Shown here in pieces: positions 15,848 to 24,334 of a stretch of 64,000 nt of DNA; position 1 is the stretch's first letter, and each line of letters starts with the position of its first letter. The translations under genes were made by a program, and so were the position numbers. Source of the DNA: Microbacterium sp. JZ31 (lineage in GTDB: Bacteria > Actinomycetota > Actinomycetes > Actinomycetales > Microbacteriaceae); NCBI RefSeq assembly GCF_016805985.1, contig NZ_CP017661.1, forward strand, positions 2,666,001-2,730,000. Direction: 5' to 3'. A model generated the notes under the pieces. It saw nothing but the letters and a program-made list of their open reading frames with translations. It was not told the origin of the DNA and ran no database searches.

Positions 15848-16797
15848 CCCTTGACGGCTCCCGCCGCGAGGCCGCCGGTCATCCGGCCCTGCACGATCAG
15901 GAAGAAGATGACGACGGGGATGCAGATGAGCGTCGAGCCCGCCAGCACCGCGCCGTAGTTGGTCGCCTCGGTCGCCGACTGGAACGAGTTCAGCCACGTC
16001 GGCAGCGTGAGGTTCTCGTCCTTCATGAGCAGCAGCGCCATCGCGAACTCGTTCCAGGACTGCATGAACGCGAAGATCCCGGTCGCGACGAGCCCCGGCG
16101 CGAGCAGCGGGAACGTCACCCGCCAGAACGCGCCCTGCTTGGAGCAGCCGTCGATCTGCGCGGCCTCCTCGAGCTCGGCGGGCACGCCCGCGACGAAGCC
16201 CCGCAGCGTCCAGATCGTGAACGGGATCACGGCCGCGATATGCACGAGACTGAGGCCCACCAACGTGTTCATCAGGCGCATGTCGTCGATCAGGTTGTAG
16301 ACGGTGAACATCATCCCCTCGCCGGGGATCATCTGGACGACGAGGATCGCCACGATGAACGTGCGCCGCCCGACGAACCGGAACCGGGCCAGCGCGATCG
16401 ACGCGAGGAAGGCGAACAGCAGCGCGCACAGCACGACGATCGCCACGATCGTGAGGCTCGTGCGGAGCGCGTTCGGGAAGTCGGTCTGCCCGGGAGCGGC
16501 GGGCCGGGTCCACGCCGTGACGTAGTTCAGCAGGGTCGGCTCGCGCGGGATGAGCGACTGGTCGCGCTGGATGATCTGGTCGCCGGGCGTGAACGACAGG
16601 TTCAGCATCCAGTACACCGGGAACACCGCGCACAGGAAGACGATCACGGCGAGCACGTTGAACAGGATCCGCATGCCGCGGCTGCGCACACCGGTCGGCG
16701 GCGCGGTGGGACGCGGCATCCGCAGCGCGCGGGTGGTCGTCGTCGGCGGCAGCGCCTTCGTGACGACGGGGGGCGCCTTGGGCGCGAGGATGGTCAC
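15844..16797 (-). CDS. sugar ABC transporter permease (MalG type)
   Basis: Inner-membrane component of an amino-sugar importer, 317 residues with six predicted spans after a proline-rich cytoplasmic N terminus (about 1-45). The EAA-type loop near residue 220 (EEAAQIDGCSKQGAFWRV) contacts the ATPase. The GTG start overlaps the previous permease stop (GTGA). No ATPase gene lies in the operon, so a shared MsiK-type ATPase encoded elsewhere is probable, as for many actinobacterial sugar importers. Confidence 0.9.
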   Translation of the reverse strand: MTILAPKAPPVVTKALPPTTTTRALRMPRPTAPPTGVRSRGMRILFNVLAVIVFLCAVFPVYWMLNLSFTPGDQIIQRDQSLIPREPTLLNYVTAWTRPAAPGQTDFPNALRTSLTIVAIVVLCALLFAFLASIALARFRFVGRRTFIVAILVVQMIPGEGMMFTVYNLIDDMRLMNTLVGLSLVHIAAVIPFTIWTLRGFVAGVPAELEEAAQIDGCSKQGAFWRVTFPLLAPGLVATGIFAFMQSWNEFAMALLLMKDENLTLPTWLNSFQSATEATNYGAVLAGSTLICIPVVIFFLIVQGRMTGGLAAGAVKG

Positions 16798-17741
16798 GTC
16801 TCGTCCTCTTCCTTCAGGAGCTGGCGCAGGTTGAACCAGCTGATCGCGAGCATGATCAGCACGATGAGCATGCCGATCGCACTGGTGGCGCCGAACTCGC
16901 CGATGCCCTGGCGGAACAGGTAGACCGGCAGCACGTTCGTGTCGGCGGCGATGCCGCCCCGGCTCTGCAGGGCGTACACCTGCGTGAACAGCTTCATGTT
17001 CCAGATGATCTGCAGGATGAGCAGCCCACCCAGCACGGGACGCACGGCCGGGAACACGACGTTCCACCACCGCGCCCAGCCGCCCGCGCCGTCGATCTCG
17101 GCGGCCTCGATCGTCTCGCGCGGCACCTGGCCCAGAGCGGCGAAGGTCGTGAAGGCGACGAACGGGATCGCGCCCCACACCACGATGATCGTGAGCACCA
17201 GGAAGAACGTCCACGGGTTCAGCAGCCACGAGTGGTTGTGCCACGCCTGCGTGCCGGTGACCGTGTTGAGCGCCCAGTTCACGACGCCGTACTGCGTGTC
17301 GAAGATGAACCCCCACACCACGCTCGCCGTCAGCGGCGGGATCGCCCACGCCAGCAGCAGCCCGACCGACAGCGTGATGCGCATGCCGCGGCCGATCTTG
17401 GTCATGAGCAGTGCGACGAGCACGCCCAGCACCATGATCAGCACGGTGGTGACGACCATGATCCCGACCGTGCGGGCGACGACCTCGGGGAAGTCGCTGC
17501 GCGTGATGATCTTGATGTAGTTGTCGAGCCCGACGAACTCGGGCGCCGTGCCCTGGATCTTGTGGCGCACCTGGTAGTCAGTGAACGACTGCCACACCAT
17601 CTGGACGGCCGGGTAGCCGACCATCAGCAGGATCAGGATGATCGACGGCGCGAGCAGGATCCAGGACGAGATCGCGTCGCGGCGCACGCGGCGGCGCTCG
17701 CGTTCCTCCCAGCTCAGGCGCGGGGCGGTCGTGGTGGTCAA
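16794..17741 (-). CDS. sugar ABC transporter permease (MalF type)
   Basis: Partner permease of 315 residues with six predicted membrane spans after a charged N terminus (WEERERRRVRRD). The EAA loop (EAAEIDGAGGWARWWNV) is near residue 225. It is separated from the upstream binding-protein gene by 148 bases that hold an inverted repeat pair, which may lower expression of the permeases relative to the binding protein. Context with ROK kinase and nagB suggests GlcNAc or chitobiose as substrate, like DasABC or NgcEFG. Confidence 0.9.
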   Translation of the reverse strand: MTTTTAPRLSWEERERRRVRRDAISSWILLAPSIILILLMVGYPAVQMVWQSFTDYQVRHKIQGTAPEFVGLDNYIKIITRSDFPEVVARTVGIMVVTTVLIMVLGVLVALLMTKIGRGMRITLSVGLLLAWAIPPLTASVVWGFIFDTQYGVVNWALNTVTGTQAWHNHSWLLNPWTFFLVLTIIVVWGAIPFVAFTTFAALGQVPRETIEAAEIDGAGGWARWWNVVFPAVRPVLGGLLILQIIWNMKLFTQVYALQSRGGIAADTNVLPVYLFRQGIGEFGATSAIGMLIVLIMLAISWFNLRQLLKEEDET

Positions 17742-17764
17742 GAAGGTCTCCCTCTCTCCCCGTC

Positions 17765-17881
17765 GCTCGTTGAGCGAGGAGCGAAGCGACGAGTCGGAAC
17801 GGTCCGGACCGACCGCGGGGTCAAGGCCACGGCGGTCCGGCCGTTTCGACTCGGTCGCAGGCTCCTGCGCTCGACGAGCAG
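17765..17881. repeat. inverted pair of the GAGCGAAGCG repeat between binding-protein and permease genes
   Basis: One arm at 17765-17800 and an opposed arm at 17850-17881, joined by a further GGTCCGG/CCGG inverted segment. Predicted to fold as a long hairpin in the operon mRNA. Confidence 0.7.
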
Positions 17882-17889
17882 GCGGAAGG

Positions 17890-19164
17890 TCAGCCGTTGA
17901 GGATCGACTCGATCTCGGCGTCGAGCGCCTCGGCGACCGCCTTGACGTCCTCGCCCTGCGCGATCCGGACCAGCGAGTCCTGGATCACCAGGCTCGACTC
18001 GACCTCAGCCCAGTCGGGCGACGTGGGCACGCCCTTCGAGTTGGCGAGCGCCTGGGCCTGTGCCTGCGCGACCGGGGTGTCGGGCAGCGACTCGGCCGAT
18101 TCCAGCAGCGCCGGGGTCAGGCCACCCTCGGCCATCAGGTCCTGGTAGCCCTTGGACAGCATGATCTTGACGACCTCCTTCGCCATCGCCTGGTTCTCCG
18201 ACAGCGCCGCGACGCCGATGTTCGAGCCGCCGGCGAAGATGGGAGCCGTCTCGCCCTCGGTCATGCCGGGGAGGGCGAACGCGCCGAGGTCCTTGCCGAA
18301 CGTGTCGGGGCAGCCCGGGTTCTCGGCGTCGGGCTCGGCGAGGATCGACCACTGCATCCACGCGGGAGCCGACAGGAACGCCGTCTCACCCGCGCAGAAC
18401 GGCACATGCGCGTCGGTCTCGTCGGCGTCGGCCGGCGCGTTCGTCGCCTCGGCGAAGACCTGCTGCAGCATCTCCAGACCCTGCAGCGACTCCTCGCTCG
18501 AGAACTGCGCGTCCCACGTGTCGCCGTCCTGCACCGCGATCTCGCCGCCGTGCGCCCAGATGTACGGGAGCATGTTGTACCAGTCGCGACCCGGTGCGTA
18601 GATGCCGCTCATCGCGTCCGTCTTGTACTCGATGCCCTGCGCGACGTACTCCTCGAGCGTGGTCGGGATGCTGTCGGCATCCACGATCTCGGGCGAGTAG
18701 AACACGACGCGGCCACCCGCGTAGTACGGCGCCGCGTAGAACGTGTCCTCGTACGTGCCGGCCTCCTCGAGCCCGGGGTTGAGCTCGCCGAGGTCGCCGC
18801 GGATGTCGCTCAGGTCGGAGAACAGTCCCTGGTCGATGAAGCCGATGGCCTGCGTGTTGCCGACCTCGACGACATCCGGGGTGTCGTTCGACTGCAGCGC
18901 GGCGACGTACGTCTCCGAGACATCCGCCCAGGTCTTCTCCTCGAGCTTGAGGGTCCAGCCCTCGTTCTCCGACTCGAACGTGTCGACCAGGTACTCCCGC
19001 GCCGTCTCGGGGGTGTCGGTGCCGACGACCCAGACCGTGAGCTCGCCGCTCTCGGCCGCGGGCGCGTCCGTCTCGCCGCCGGGAGCCGAGCTCGCGGAAC
19101 AGCCGGCGAGCGCCAGCGCGCCGGCGCCGAGCAGGCCGATGCCTGCCAGTGCCTTCTTGTTCAT
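17890..19164 (-). CDS. extracellular solute-binding lipoprotein, amino-sugar importer
   Basis: Lipid-anchored binding protein of 424 residues. The signal peptide ends in the lipobox LALAGC at about residues 17-22, followed by a Ser/Ala/Glu-rich linker and the SBP family 1 fold (TVWVVGTDTPETAREY at the start). It captures an oligosaccharide outside the cell for the two downstream permeases. The operon with ROK kinase and nagB points to GlcNAc or chito-oligosaccharides; the substrate itself cannot be read from the sequence. Confidence 0.9.
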   Translation of the reverse strand: MNKKALAGIGLLGAGALALAGCSASSAPGGETDAPAAESGELTVWVVGTDTPETAREYLVDTFESENEGWTLKLEEKTWADVSETYVAALQSNDTPDVVEVGNTQAIGFIDQGLFSDLSDIRGDLGELNPGLEEAGTYEDTFYAAPYYAGGRVVFYSPEIVDADSIPTTLEEYVAQGIEYKTDAMSGIYAPGRDWYNMLPYIWAHGGEIAVQDGDTWDAQFSSEESLQGLEMLQQVFAEATNAPADADETDAHVPFCAGETAFLSAPAWMQWSILAEPDAENPGCPDTFGKDLGAFALPGMTEGETAPIFAGGSNIGVAALSENQAMAKEVVKIMLSKGYQDLMAEGGLTPALLESAESLPDTPVAQAQAQALANSKGVPTSPDWAEVESSLVIQDSLVRIAQGEDVKAVAEALDAEIESILNG

Positions 19165-19245
19165 GTGATGCGTCCTTCGGGTGTGTGGTGGGGTGGGGTG
19201 GTGCGCCTGTTTGCGCCGGGGCTTCGTCGCCCCGTCGGGTCTCGC

Positions 19246-20409
19246 CTACGAGACCCCGAGTTCGCCGTCGAGGATCAGCACGACCGCGCCTCGCAGCACG
19301 ACGTCGTCTCCCTGAGCGGACATCCGCACCTGCACGTCCTCGTGGAGGAACGTGCGGGCGCGAAGCGTGTCGATGACGGTGTCCCGCAGGATGCCGTCGA
19401 GCCGGTCGGCGGGGCCGGAGAGCACGATCTCCGACAGATCGAGCGCGCCGACGATGGGCGCGATCGCGATCGCGAGGCGCTCGCCGGCGTCGCGCAGGAC
19501 GTCGTCCGGATCCGCGCCCCGGGCGATCCGGTCCTCGAGCGACCGGATGGACAGCCACGACTCGAGGCAGCCGTGCTTGCCGCACACGCACAGCGGCCCG
19601 GCGTCGGTTCCGACCGTGACATGGCCGATCTCGCCCGCCGCGCTGCGGGCGCCGCGCGTGAGCTCGCCGCGTGTGAGCAGGCCGGCGCCGACGCCGCGGC
19701 CGACCTTCACGACGAGGACGTCGCCGCTCGCGCCGCCGAGCGTGTGCTCGGCGAGCACCGCGACGTTGGCGTCGTTCGCGACGTGCACGGGCACGCCCAG
19801 CCGCTCCCGCAGATCCTGCTGGAGGGGGAGGTCGAACCAGCCCAGGTTCGGCGAGTTCAGCACGACGCCGTCGCTCGCGACGATGCCGGGGGCGCCGACG
19901 CCGAGGCCGAGCACGCGGCCCGGCGCCGCCGCGAGGAGGTCGGCCGACAGCGCATGCACCGCGGCGAGCGCGCCCTCGGCGTCGCCGTCGGCCGGGCGCG
20001 GCAGCGCGCGCCGCGCGACCACCGAGCCGGCGAGGTCGATCACGGCGCCGCGGTACTCGCGGTCGTCCGAGAGGTCGAGGCTCGCGACCTGCAGTCCCTC
20101 CCGGTCGAGGTCGACGAGGATCGCCGGTTTGCCCGGTCGTGATCCCTGCCGCGTGCCCTGCTCGACCACAAGCCCGTCGCTCACGAGCTCGCCGACGAGG
20201 TCGGAGGTCGTCACCCGGGTCAGCCCCGTCGCACGGGCGAGATCGGCGCGGCTCATGGCGCCGTCGTGGAACAGCGTGGCCAGCACGAGCGAGCGGTTGT
20301 GCGTCCGGGCGTGCTCGGGCAGCACCTTGATCCGCGCGACGCGCCCACGGGGGGCGGCGATCGTCGGAGCGGAGGGGGTGCGGGCAGGAGGCATGTTCGT
20401 AAGGTGCAC
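19246..20409 (-). CDS. ROK-family transcriptional regulator (NagC/XylR type)
   Basis: DNA-binding repressor of 387 residues. It has an N-terminal winged helix (about 35-85, SRADLARATGLTRVTTSDLV), then a ROK sugar-binding domain with the zinc motif CVCGKHGC near residue 265. It probably binds GlcNAc or its phosphate. The GTG at 20409 has GGAGGG seven bases upstream; ATG 20394 is an alternative without such a site. A 23-base inverted repeat covers the start codon, so self-repression is likely. It is the first gene of the operon that ends with nagB. Confidence 0.9.
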   Translation of the reverse strand: MHLTNMPPARTPSAPTIAAPRGRVARIKVLPEHARTHNRSLVLATLFHDGAMSRADLARATGLTRVTTSDLVGELVSDGLVVEQGTRQGSRPGKPAILVDLDREGLQVASLDLSDDREYRGAVIDLAGSVVARRALPRPADGDAEGALAAVHALSADLLAAAPGRVLGLGVGAPGIVASDGVVLNSPNLGWFDLPLQQDLRERLGVPVHVANDANVAVLAEHTLGGASGDVLVVKVGRGVGAGLLTRGELTRGARSAAGEIGHVTVGTDAGPLCVCGKHGCLESWLSIRSLEDRIARGADPDDVLRDAGERLAIAIAPIVGALDLSEIVLSGPADRLDGILRDTVIDTLRARTFLHEDVQVRMSAQGDDVVLRGAVVLILDGELGVS

Positions 20410-20417
20410 TTACTAAC
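20395..20417. promoter_or_regulatory. probable ROK repressor operator
   Basis: GTTCGTAAG (20395-20403) and CTTACTAAC (20409-20417) are inverted with one mismatch around GTGCA. It overlaps the start codon of the ROK regulator and lies about 92 bases from the divergent hexosaminidase start. Confidence 0.6.
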
Positions 20418-20495
20418 CCTCCGGCGCAAGAGGCGGCACCAGGTTTGCTAGGGATGTTTACAAAACCGTAACAACGCGCCGCATGTCCGTCGGGG

Positions 20496-20501
20496 TAGCG
20501 T
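20496..20501 (+). promoter_or_regulatory. -10 box of a leaderless promoter (hexosaminidase)
   Basis: TAGCGT lies seven bases before the ATG at 20509, without a ribosome binding site. Confidence 0.5.
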
Positions 20502-20508
20502 GCCTCGC

Positions 20509-21939
20509 ATGCCGCTCCCCCTGGTGCCCTGGCCCGCCGCTGTCACGTTCGTCGACGCCGAGGGCCCCGTGAACCCGCGTCTGGTCACCCGCCCGGGGCG
20601 CGTCGACACGGCGCAGGACTCCGAGGGATTCGGCCCCGAGGGCTACCGGCTGCGCGTCACGTCCGACGCGATCCGCATCGAGTCGTCCACCCCCGCCGGC
20701 GAGTTCTACGCGCGCCAGACGCTCGCGCAGCTCGAGCGCCCCGACGGCACCGTGCCCGCCGTCGACATCCGCGACGCGCCGCGCTTCCCGCACCGCGGGG
20801 TGATGCTCGACGTGGCCCGCCACTTCCACCCGGTCGAGACGGTCGAGGCGGTGATCGAGCGGGCCGCCGCGCTCAAGCTCAACGCGCTGCACCTGCACCT
20901 CACCGACGACCAGGGCTGGCGCCTCCAGCTGCGCTCGCACCCCGAGCTGACCGAGATCGGATCCGGATCCGCGATCGCCGGCGACCCCGGCGGCTTCTAC
21001 ACGGGCGACGACTACACGCGCATCGTGGCGCACGCCGCGGCCCACCACATGATCGTGGTGCCCGAGTTCGACCTGCCCGGACACACACACGCCCTGGGTC
21101 TCAGTCATCCAGAGCTCGTGGCGGATCCCGTCCTCAGCGACCACATCCGCGAGGTCGTGGAGATCTACGGCGGCGGCCTCCCGGAGCGGGGCGTGCCGTA
21201 CACGGGGCTGGCGGTCGGGTTCTCGTCGCTGCGCGCGGACGCGCCGGGGCTCGAGCCTCTGCTGCGCGACGTGTTCGCCGAGCTCGCCGAGCTCACTCCG
21301 GGGCCGTACCTGCACTTCGGCGGCGACGAGGCGCTCGGCACCTCTCCCGAGGACTACCGCCGCATGGTCGCACTCGCCGCGCGGCTGATCGCCGAGACGG
21401 GGAAGACCCCGGTCGCGTGGCACGAGGCGGGCGTCGCCGATCTTCCCGCCGGATCCGTCGGCCAGTACTGGGACTACCGGCTGCCGCGCGACGACCACGC
21501 CGAGCGGGCGCGGGCGTTCGTGGCCAACGGCGGGCGGCTGATCCTGTCCCCCGCCGACGCCATCTACCTCGACATGAAGTACGACGCGGACACCCCGATC
21601 GGCCTCACCTGGGCCGACGGCGCCACGAGCGTCGAGCGCTCGTACGACTGGGAGCCGTCCACCCTGATCCCCGGCGTGCCCGAGTCGGCCATCCTCGGTG
21701 TCGAGGCCCCGCTGTGGTCCGAGACCGTCCGCACGCTCGCCGACATCGACCTGCTGATGTTCCCGCGCGTCGCCTCCGCGGCCGAGGCCGGATGGTCCGC
21801 CGCCGCGGGGACGTCCGAGCGGACGTGGGAGTCGTTCCGCGAGCGGGTCGCCGGCCTCGCCGAGCACTGGGCCGCCGCGGGCATCGGCTTCCATCGCGCC
21901 ACGGACGTCCCGTGGGCGCAGGACGCCGTGTCTCGCTGA
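20509..21939 (+). CDS. beta-N-acetylhexosaminidase, GH20
   Basis: Cleaves terminal N-acetylglucosamine from chito-oligosaccharides. The 476-residue protein has a small N-terminal GH20b-like domain (to about 90) and a TIM barrel. The barrel contains HFGGDEALG, with the catalytic Asp273-Glu274 pair, and YWDYRLPRDDHAERA further on. No signal peptide is visible, so it should act on imported chitobiose inside the cell. It diverges from the ROK-regulated importer operon, whose operator lies in the shared intergenic region. Confidence 0.92.
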   Translation: MPLPLVPWPAAVTFVDAEGPVNPRLVTRPGRVDTAQDSEGFGPEGYRLRVTSDAIRIESSTPAGEFYARQTLAQLERPDGTVPAVDIRDAPRFPHRGVMLDVARHFHPVETVEAVIERAAALKLNALHLHLTDDQGWRLQLRSHPELTEIGSGSAIAGDPGGFYTGDDYTRIVAHAAAHHMIVVPEFDLPGHTHALGLSHPELVADPVLSDHIREVVEIYGGGLPERGVPYTGLAVGFSSLRADAPGLEPLLRDVFAELAELTPGPYLHFGGDEALGTSPEDYRRMVALAARLIAETGKTPVAWHEAGVADLPAGSVGQYWDYRLPRDDHAERARAFVANGGRLILSPADAIYLDMKYDADTPIGLTWADGATSVERSYDWEPSTLIPGVPESAILGVEAPLWSETVRTLADIDLLMFPRVASAAEAGWSAAAGTSERTWESFRERVAGLAEHWAAAGIGFHRATDVPWAQDAVSR

Positions 21940-22092
21940 GTGACAGCGACCACCGGAGGATGCCCAGCGCATCGTAGCCAGACCGTAACCGGCTCTCCGT
22001 CTCAGCCGCCCCTTGCGGCCGTACCCTATGTTGACGGCATCTGTGCGGCAAGCCGATCGGCGTGTTGAATCGAGCCTTCCAGGGGGTAGAGC

Positions 22093-23616
22093 GTGACGGA
22101 CGTGGCGACCAAGCCCGAGGGCGTGAGCGACGGCAGCGGGGCGGGCGATTCGGCGAACCCGGCCACGACGGTCCTCGCACCGGGCGCAGAGAACCCGGAC
22201 GTGCAGTGGGCTCAGGTCGATCCGCCCAAGAAGCGGCACCTCGGTCTGTGGCTGGGCTTCGGCATCCCGCTGGCGCTGATCATCGCCGCCGCGATCGTGG
22301 CCTCGCTGCTCCTGATCGGCCCGGGCGTGCGCGCCGGGGGTGCGTCGGTCGGGCTCATGACCCCCGGCATGGCGGCCGAGACCGTGTCGACCCACCTCGC
22401 GGACGCCGAGTTCGAGGTCGGCGGCGCCACGCTCACCGGTGAGCAGCTGGGCCTGTCGATCGATGCGGGCACGGTCGCCGACCAGGCGCACGAGACGTAC
22501 CCCGCGTGGAACATCGGCGGCTGGGGCCAGGGCCAGGTCAGCGGCCCCGTCGCGATCGACGCCGAGAAGGCCACCGAGGCGCTGCGCACGGCGGTGCCCG
22601 ATCTGTACTCGGAGTCCGTCAACGCGGAGGTCGTGTTCGACTCCGACGCGGGCCGCTACACGACCACGCCCGGCGAGCCCGGCCTCGGCGTCGATGTCGA
22701 CGCTCTCGCGGCGAGCATCACCGAGGCGCTCGCGGCGGCGCCCGCCGAGGGCGGGCCGATCGCGATCGAGGCCGTGCAGACCGAGGTCGAGCCGGCCGCC
22801 ACCACGGACGAGGCGACCGCCTTCGCGACGAAGCTGAACGACCAGGCCGACACGGCCGGATTCTTCCTCCAGGACGAGCGCGCGCACGGCGTGCCGCTGA
22901 CCACCGTCCAGTCGTGGATGGACATCGCCCCCGACCCCGAGTCGGGCGACTTCGTGGTGACGCCCGACATGGGCGCGATCGAGGAGGCCATCAAGGACCT
23001 TCCGGAGCAGGTCAACCAGGACGTCGTGAACGAGGAGGTCGTCACCAACTCGGCGGGCGATCGCCTGCACGTGGTCAAGGAAGGCCAGGACGGCTACGGC
23101 ATCACCTCCACGGACGGCGTCGCGGACGGAGTCGCCGAGTCGCTCAAGGCCGGCGACATGCAGTTCGAGCTGCAGGGCGAGGTCGTGAAGTTCGAGACCA
23201 TCACGCTGTTCCGCCGCGTCGAGGTCGACAAGAGCGCCGGCATGACGTACATGTACGAGGGCCCCGCCGCCGGCCAGGAGAAGCTGGTCGCGTCGTACCC
23301 CGTCGCGTTCGGCAAGCCCGGCTTCGACACCCAGACCGGCCACTTCACGGTCTACGGCCAGCTCACGCAGCAGAACATGGGCTCCTGCACGCCGGACGGC
23401 AAGCTGAAGCCGGGCGGCTCGTACGACTACTGCACGCCGAACGTGAAGTGGGTGTCCTACTTCAACGGCGACCAGGGCTTCCACGGCACCTACTGGCACA
23501 GCAGCTTCGGCCCGGGCAACTTCCTCAGCCACGGCTGCGTGAACATGACCGAGGCCGCCGCCGAGCACATGTACCGCTTCGCGCAGGTCGGCACCGAGGT
23601 GTGGGTGCACGACTGA
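22093..23616 (+). CDS. L,D-transpeptidase (YkuD domain), membrane-anchored
   Basis: Cell-wall cross-linking enzyme of 507 residues. It has a short cytoplasmic N terminus, one membrane span (about 51-76), a large extracytoplasmic region with a repeated PG-binding-like fold, and a C-terminal YkuD catalytic domain. The catalytic site is HGTYWHSSFG followed by SHGCVNM, with the nucleophilic Cys. The GTG at 22093 follows CAGGGGGTAGAGC. It forms 3-3 peptide bonds or attaches proteins to peptidoglycan in this family. Genes on either side are unrelated. Confidence 0.9.
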   Translation: MTDVATKPEGVSDGSGAGDSANPATTVLAPGAENPDVQWAQVDPPKKRHLGLWLGFGIPLALIIAAAIVASLLLIGPGVRAGGASVGLMTPGMAAETVSTHLADAEFEVGGATLTGEQLGLSIDAGTVADQAHETYPAWNIGGWGQGQVSGPVAIDAEKATEALRTAVPDLYSESVNAEVVFDSDAGRYTTTPGEPGLGVDVDALAASITEALAAAPAEGGPIAIEAVQTEVEPAATTDEATAFATKLNDQADTAGFFLQDERAHGVPLTTVQSWMDIAPDPESGDFVVTPDMGAIEEAIKDLPEQVNQDVVNEEVVTNSAGDRLHVVKEGQDGYGITSTDGVADGVAESLKAGDMQFELQGEVVKFETITLFRRVEVDKSAGMTYMYEGPAAGQEKLVASYPVAFGKPGFDTQTGHFTVYGQLTQQNMGSCTPDGKLKPGGSYDYCTPNVKWVSYFNGDQGFHGTYWHSSFGPGNFLSHGCVNMTEAAAEHMYRFAQVGTEVWVHD

Positions 23617-23691
23617 TCGCTCTGCGCGGACGGCGACCCGTCTCGCCGCCGTATGGGGAGATCTGCTTGCCCCTCGTGTCCGGGGAGCCGT

Positions 23692-23697
23692 TAGCCT
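23692..23697 (+). promoter_or_regulatory. -10 box of a leaderless promoter (GNAT gene)
   Basis: TAGCCT lies six bases before the ATG at 23704. A weak TTGCCC is 19 bases further upstream (23667-23672). Confidence 0.5.
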
Positions 23698-23703
23698 GAC
23701 CGT

Positions 23704-24153
23704 ATGACGCTGAACCTGGTCGAGCTCTCCGCCGCGACGATCGTCGCGGTCAACACGCTGTCGTTGAAGCCCGGTCAGGAGCAGTTCCTCGCCCCCGTCT
23801 CGTACGGCATCGCGGCCACCGTCATCAACCCGTCCAAGGCGTGGCAACGCGTCGTGCTCGACGGCGACGACGTGGTCGGCTTCGTCAGTGCGAGCTTCGA
23901 CGAGGAGGCGCCGTCGGAGCACTTCCGCTCGGTCCTGCTGCGCATCAACGTCGACGCCGACGATCAGGGACGCGGCATCGGCCGCTTCGCGGTCGAGGCG
24001 CTCGTCGAGGAGGTGCGCCGCCGCGGGCTCGATCACCTCACGGTCATCTACGAGGCCGGCGAGGGCGGCCCCGAGGCGTTCTTCCGCCGCGTCGGCTTCA
24101 CACCGGTGGACGAGACGGAGTACGGTGAGGTGGTAGCCGAGATCCGCATCTGA
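23704..24153 (+). CDS. GNAT-family N-acetyltransferase
   Basis: Transfers an acetyl group from acetyl-CoA to an unknown amine. The 149-residue protein has the acetyl-CoA loop RINVDADDQGRGIG at about residues 80-93 and a late FFRRVGF segment typical of the fold. Its closest look is the SpeG/small-molecule group, but no substrate can be assigned. It is convergent with the ABC exporter genes across a long terminator hairpin. Confidence 0.85.
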   Translation: MTLNLVELSAATIVAVNTLSLKPGQEQFLAPVSYGIAATVINPSKAWQRVVLDGDDVVGFVSASFDEEAPSEHFRSVLLRINVDADDQGRGIGRFAVEALVEEVRRRGLDHLTVIYEAGEGGPEAFFRRVGFTPVDETEYGEVVAEIRI

Positions 24154-24279
24154 CGCTCGGCAGCGACCGGGGGACACTCACTCGACTGACTCGCGACGGG
24201 CGGCGCCCCGCACCGAGATTCATGCCGGCGGCGGGGTCTCGAATCCCCCTCCCCCATCGAGACCTCGTCGCCCCCTTCG

Positions 24280-24323
24280 AAGACGCGAGAGCCGGATCCA
24301 TTCGGATCCAGCTCTCGCGTCTT
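24280..24323. terminator. long bidirectional terminator
   Basis: Arms 24280-24299 and 24304-24323 pair over 20 positions with one mismatch, around a four-base loop. It lies between convergent genes. The rest of the 180-base gap holds no gene that I can support. Confidence 0.8.
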
Positions 24324-24334
24324 GTCACACCTCG

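Noticed and set aside
20458..24177. Very long open frame on the minus strand opposite the hexosaminidase, L,D-transpeptidase and GNAT genes
   Set aside because: Its composition is Arg/Gly/Ala/Val-rich with no family motifs, and the plus-strand genes are well supported; it is a GC-rich shadow frame.
24168..24275. tRNA-like signals: GGGGGA and TCCCCC that could form an acceptor stem, and GGGG-TCTCGAAT-CCCC resembling a T arm
   Set aside because: The loop has eight bases instead of seven and lacks TTCRA, there is no D-loop GG and no clear anticodon stem; treated as chance in GC-rich DNA.
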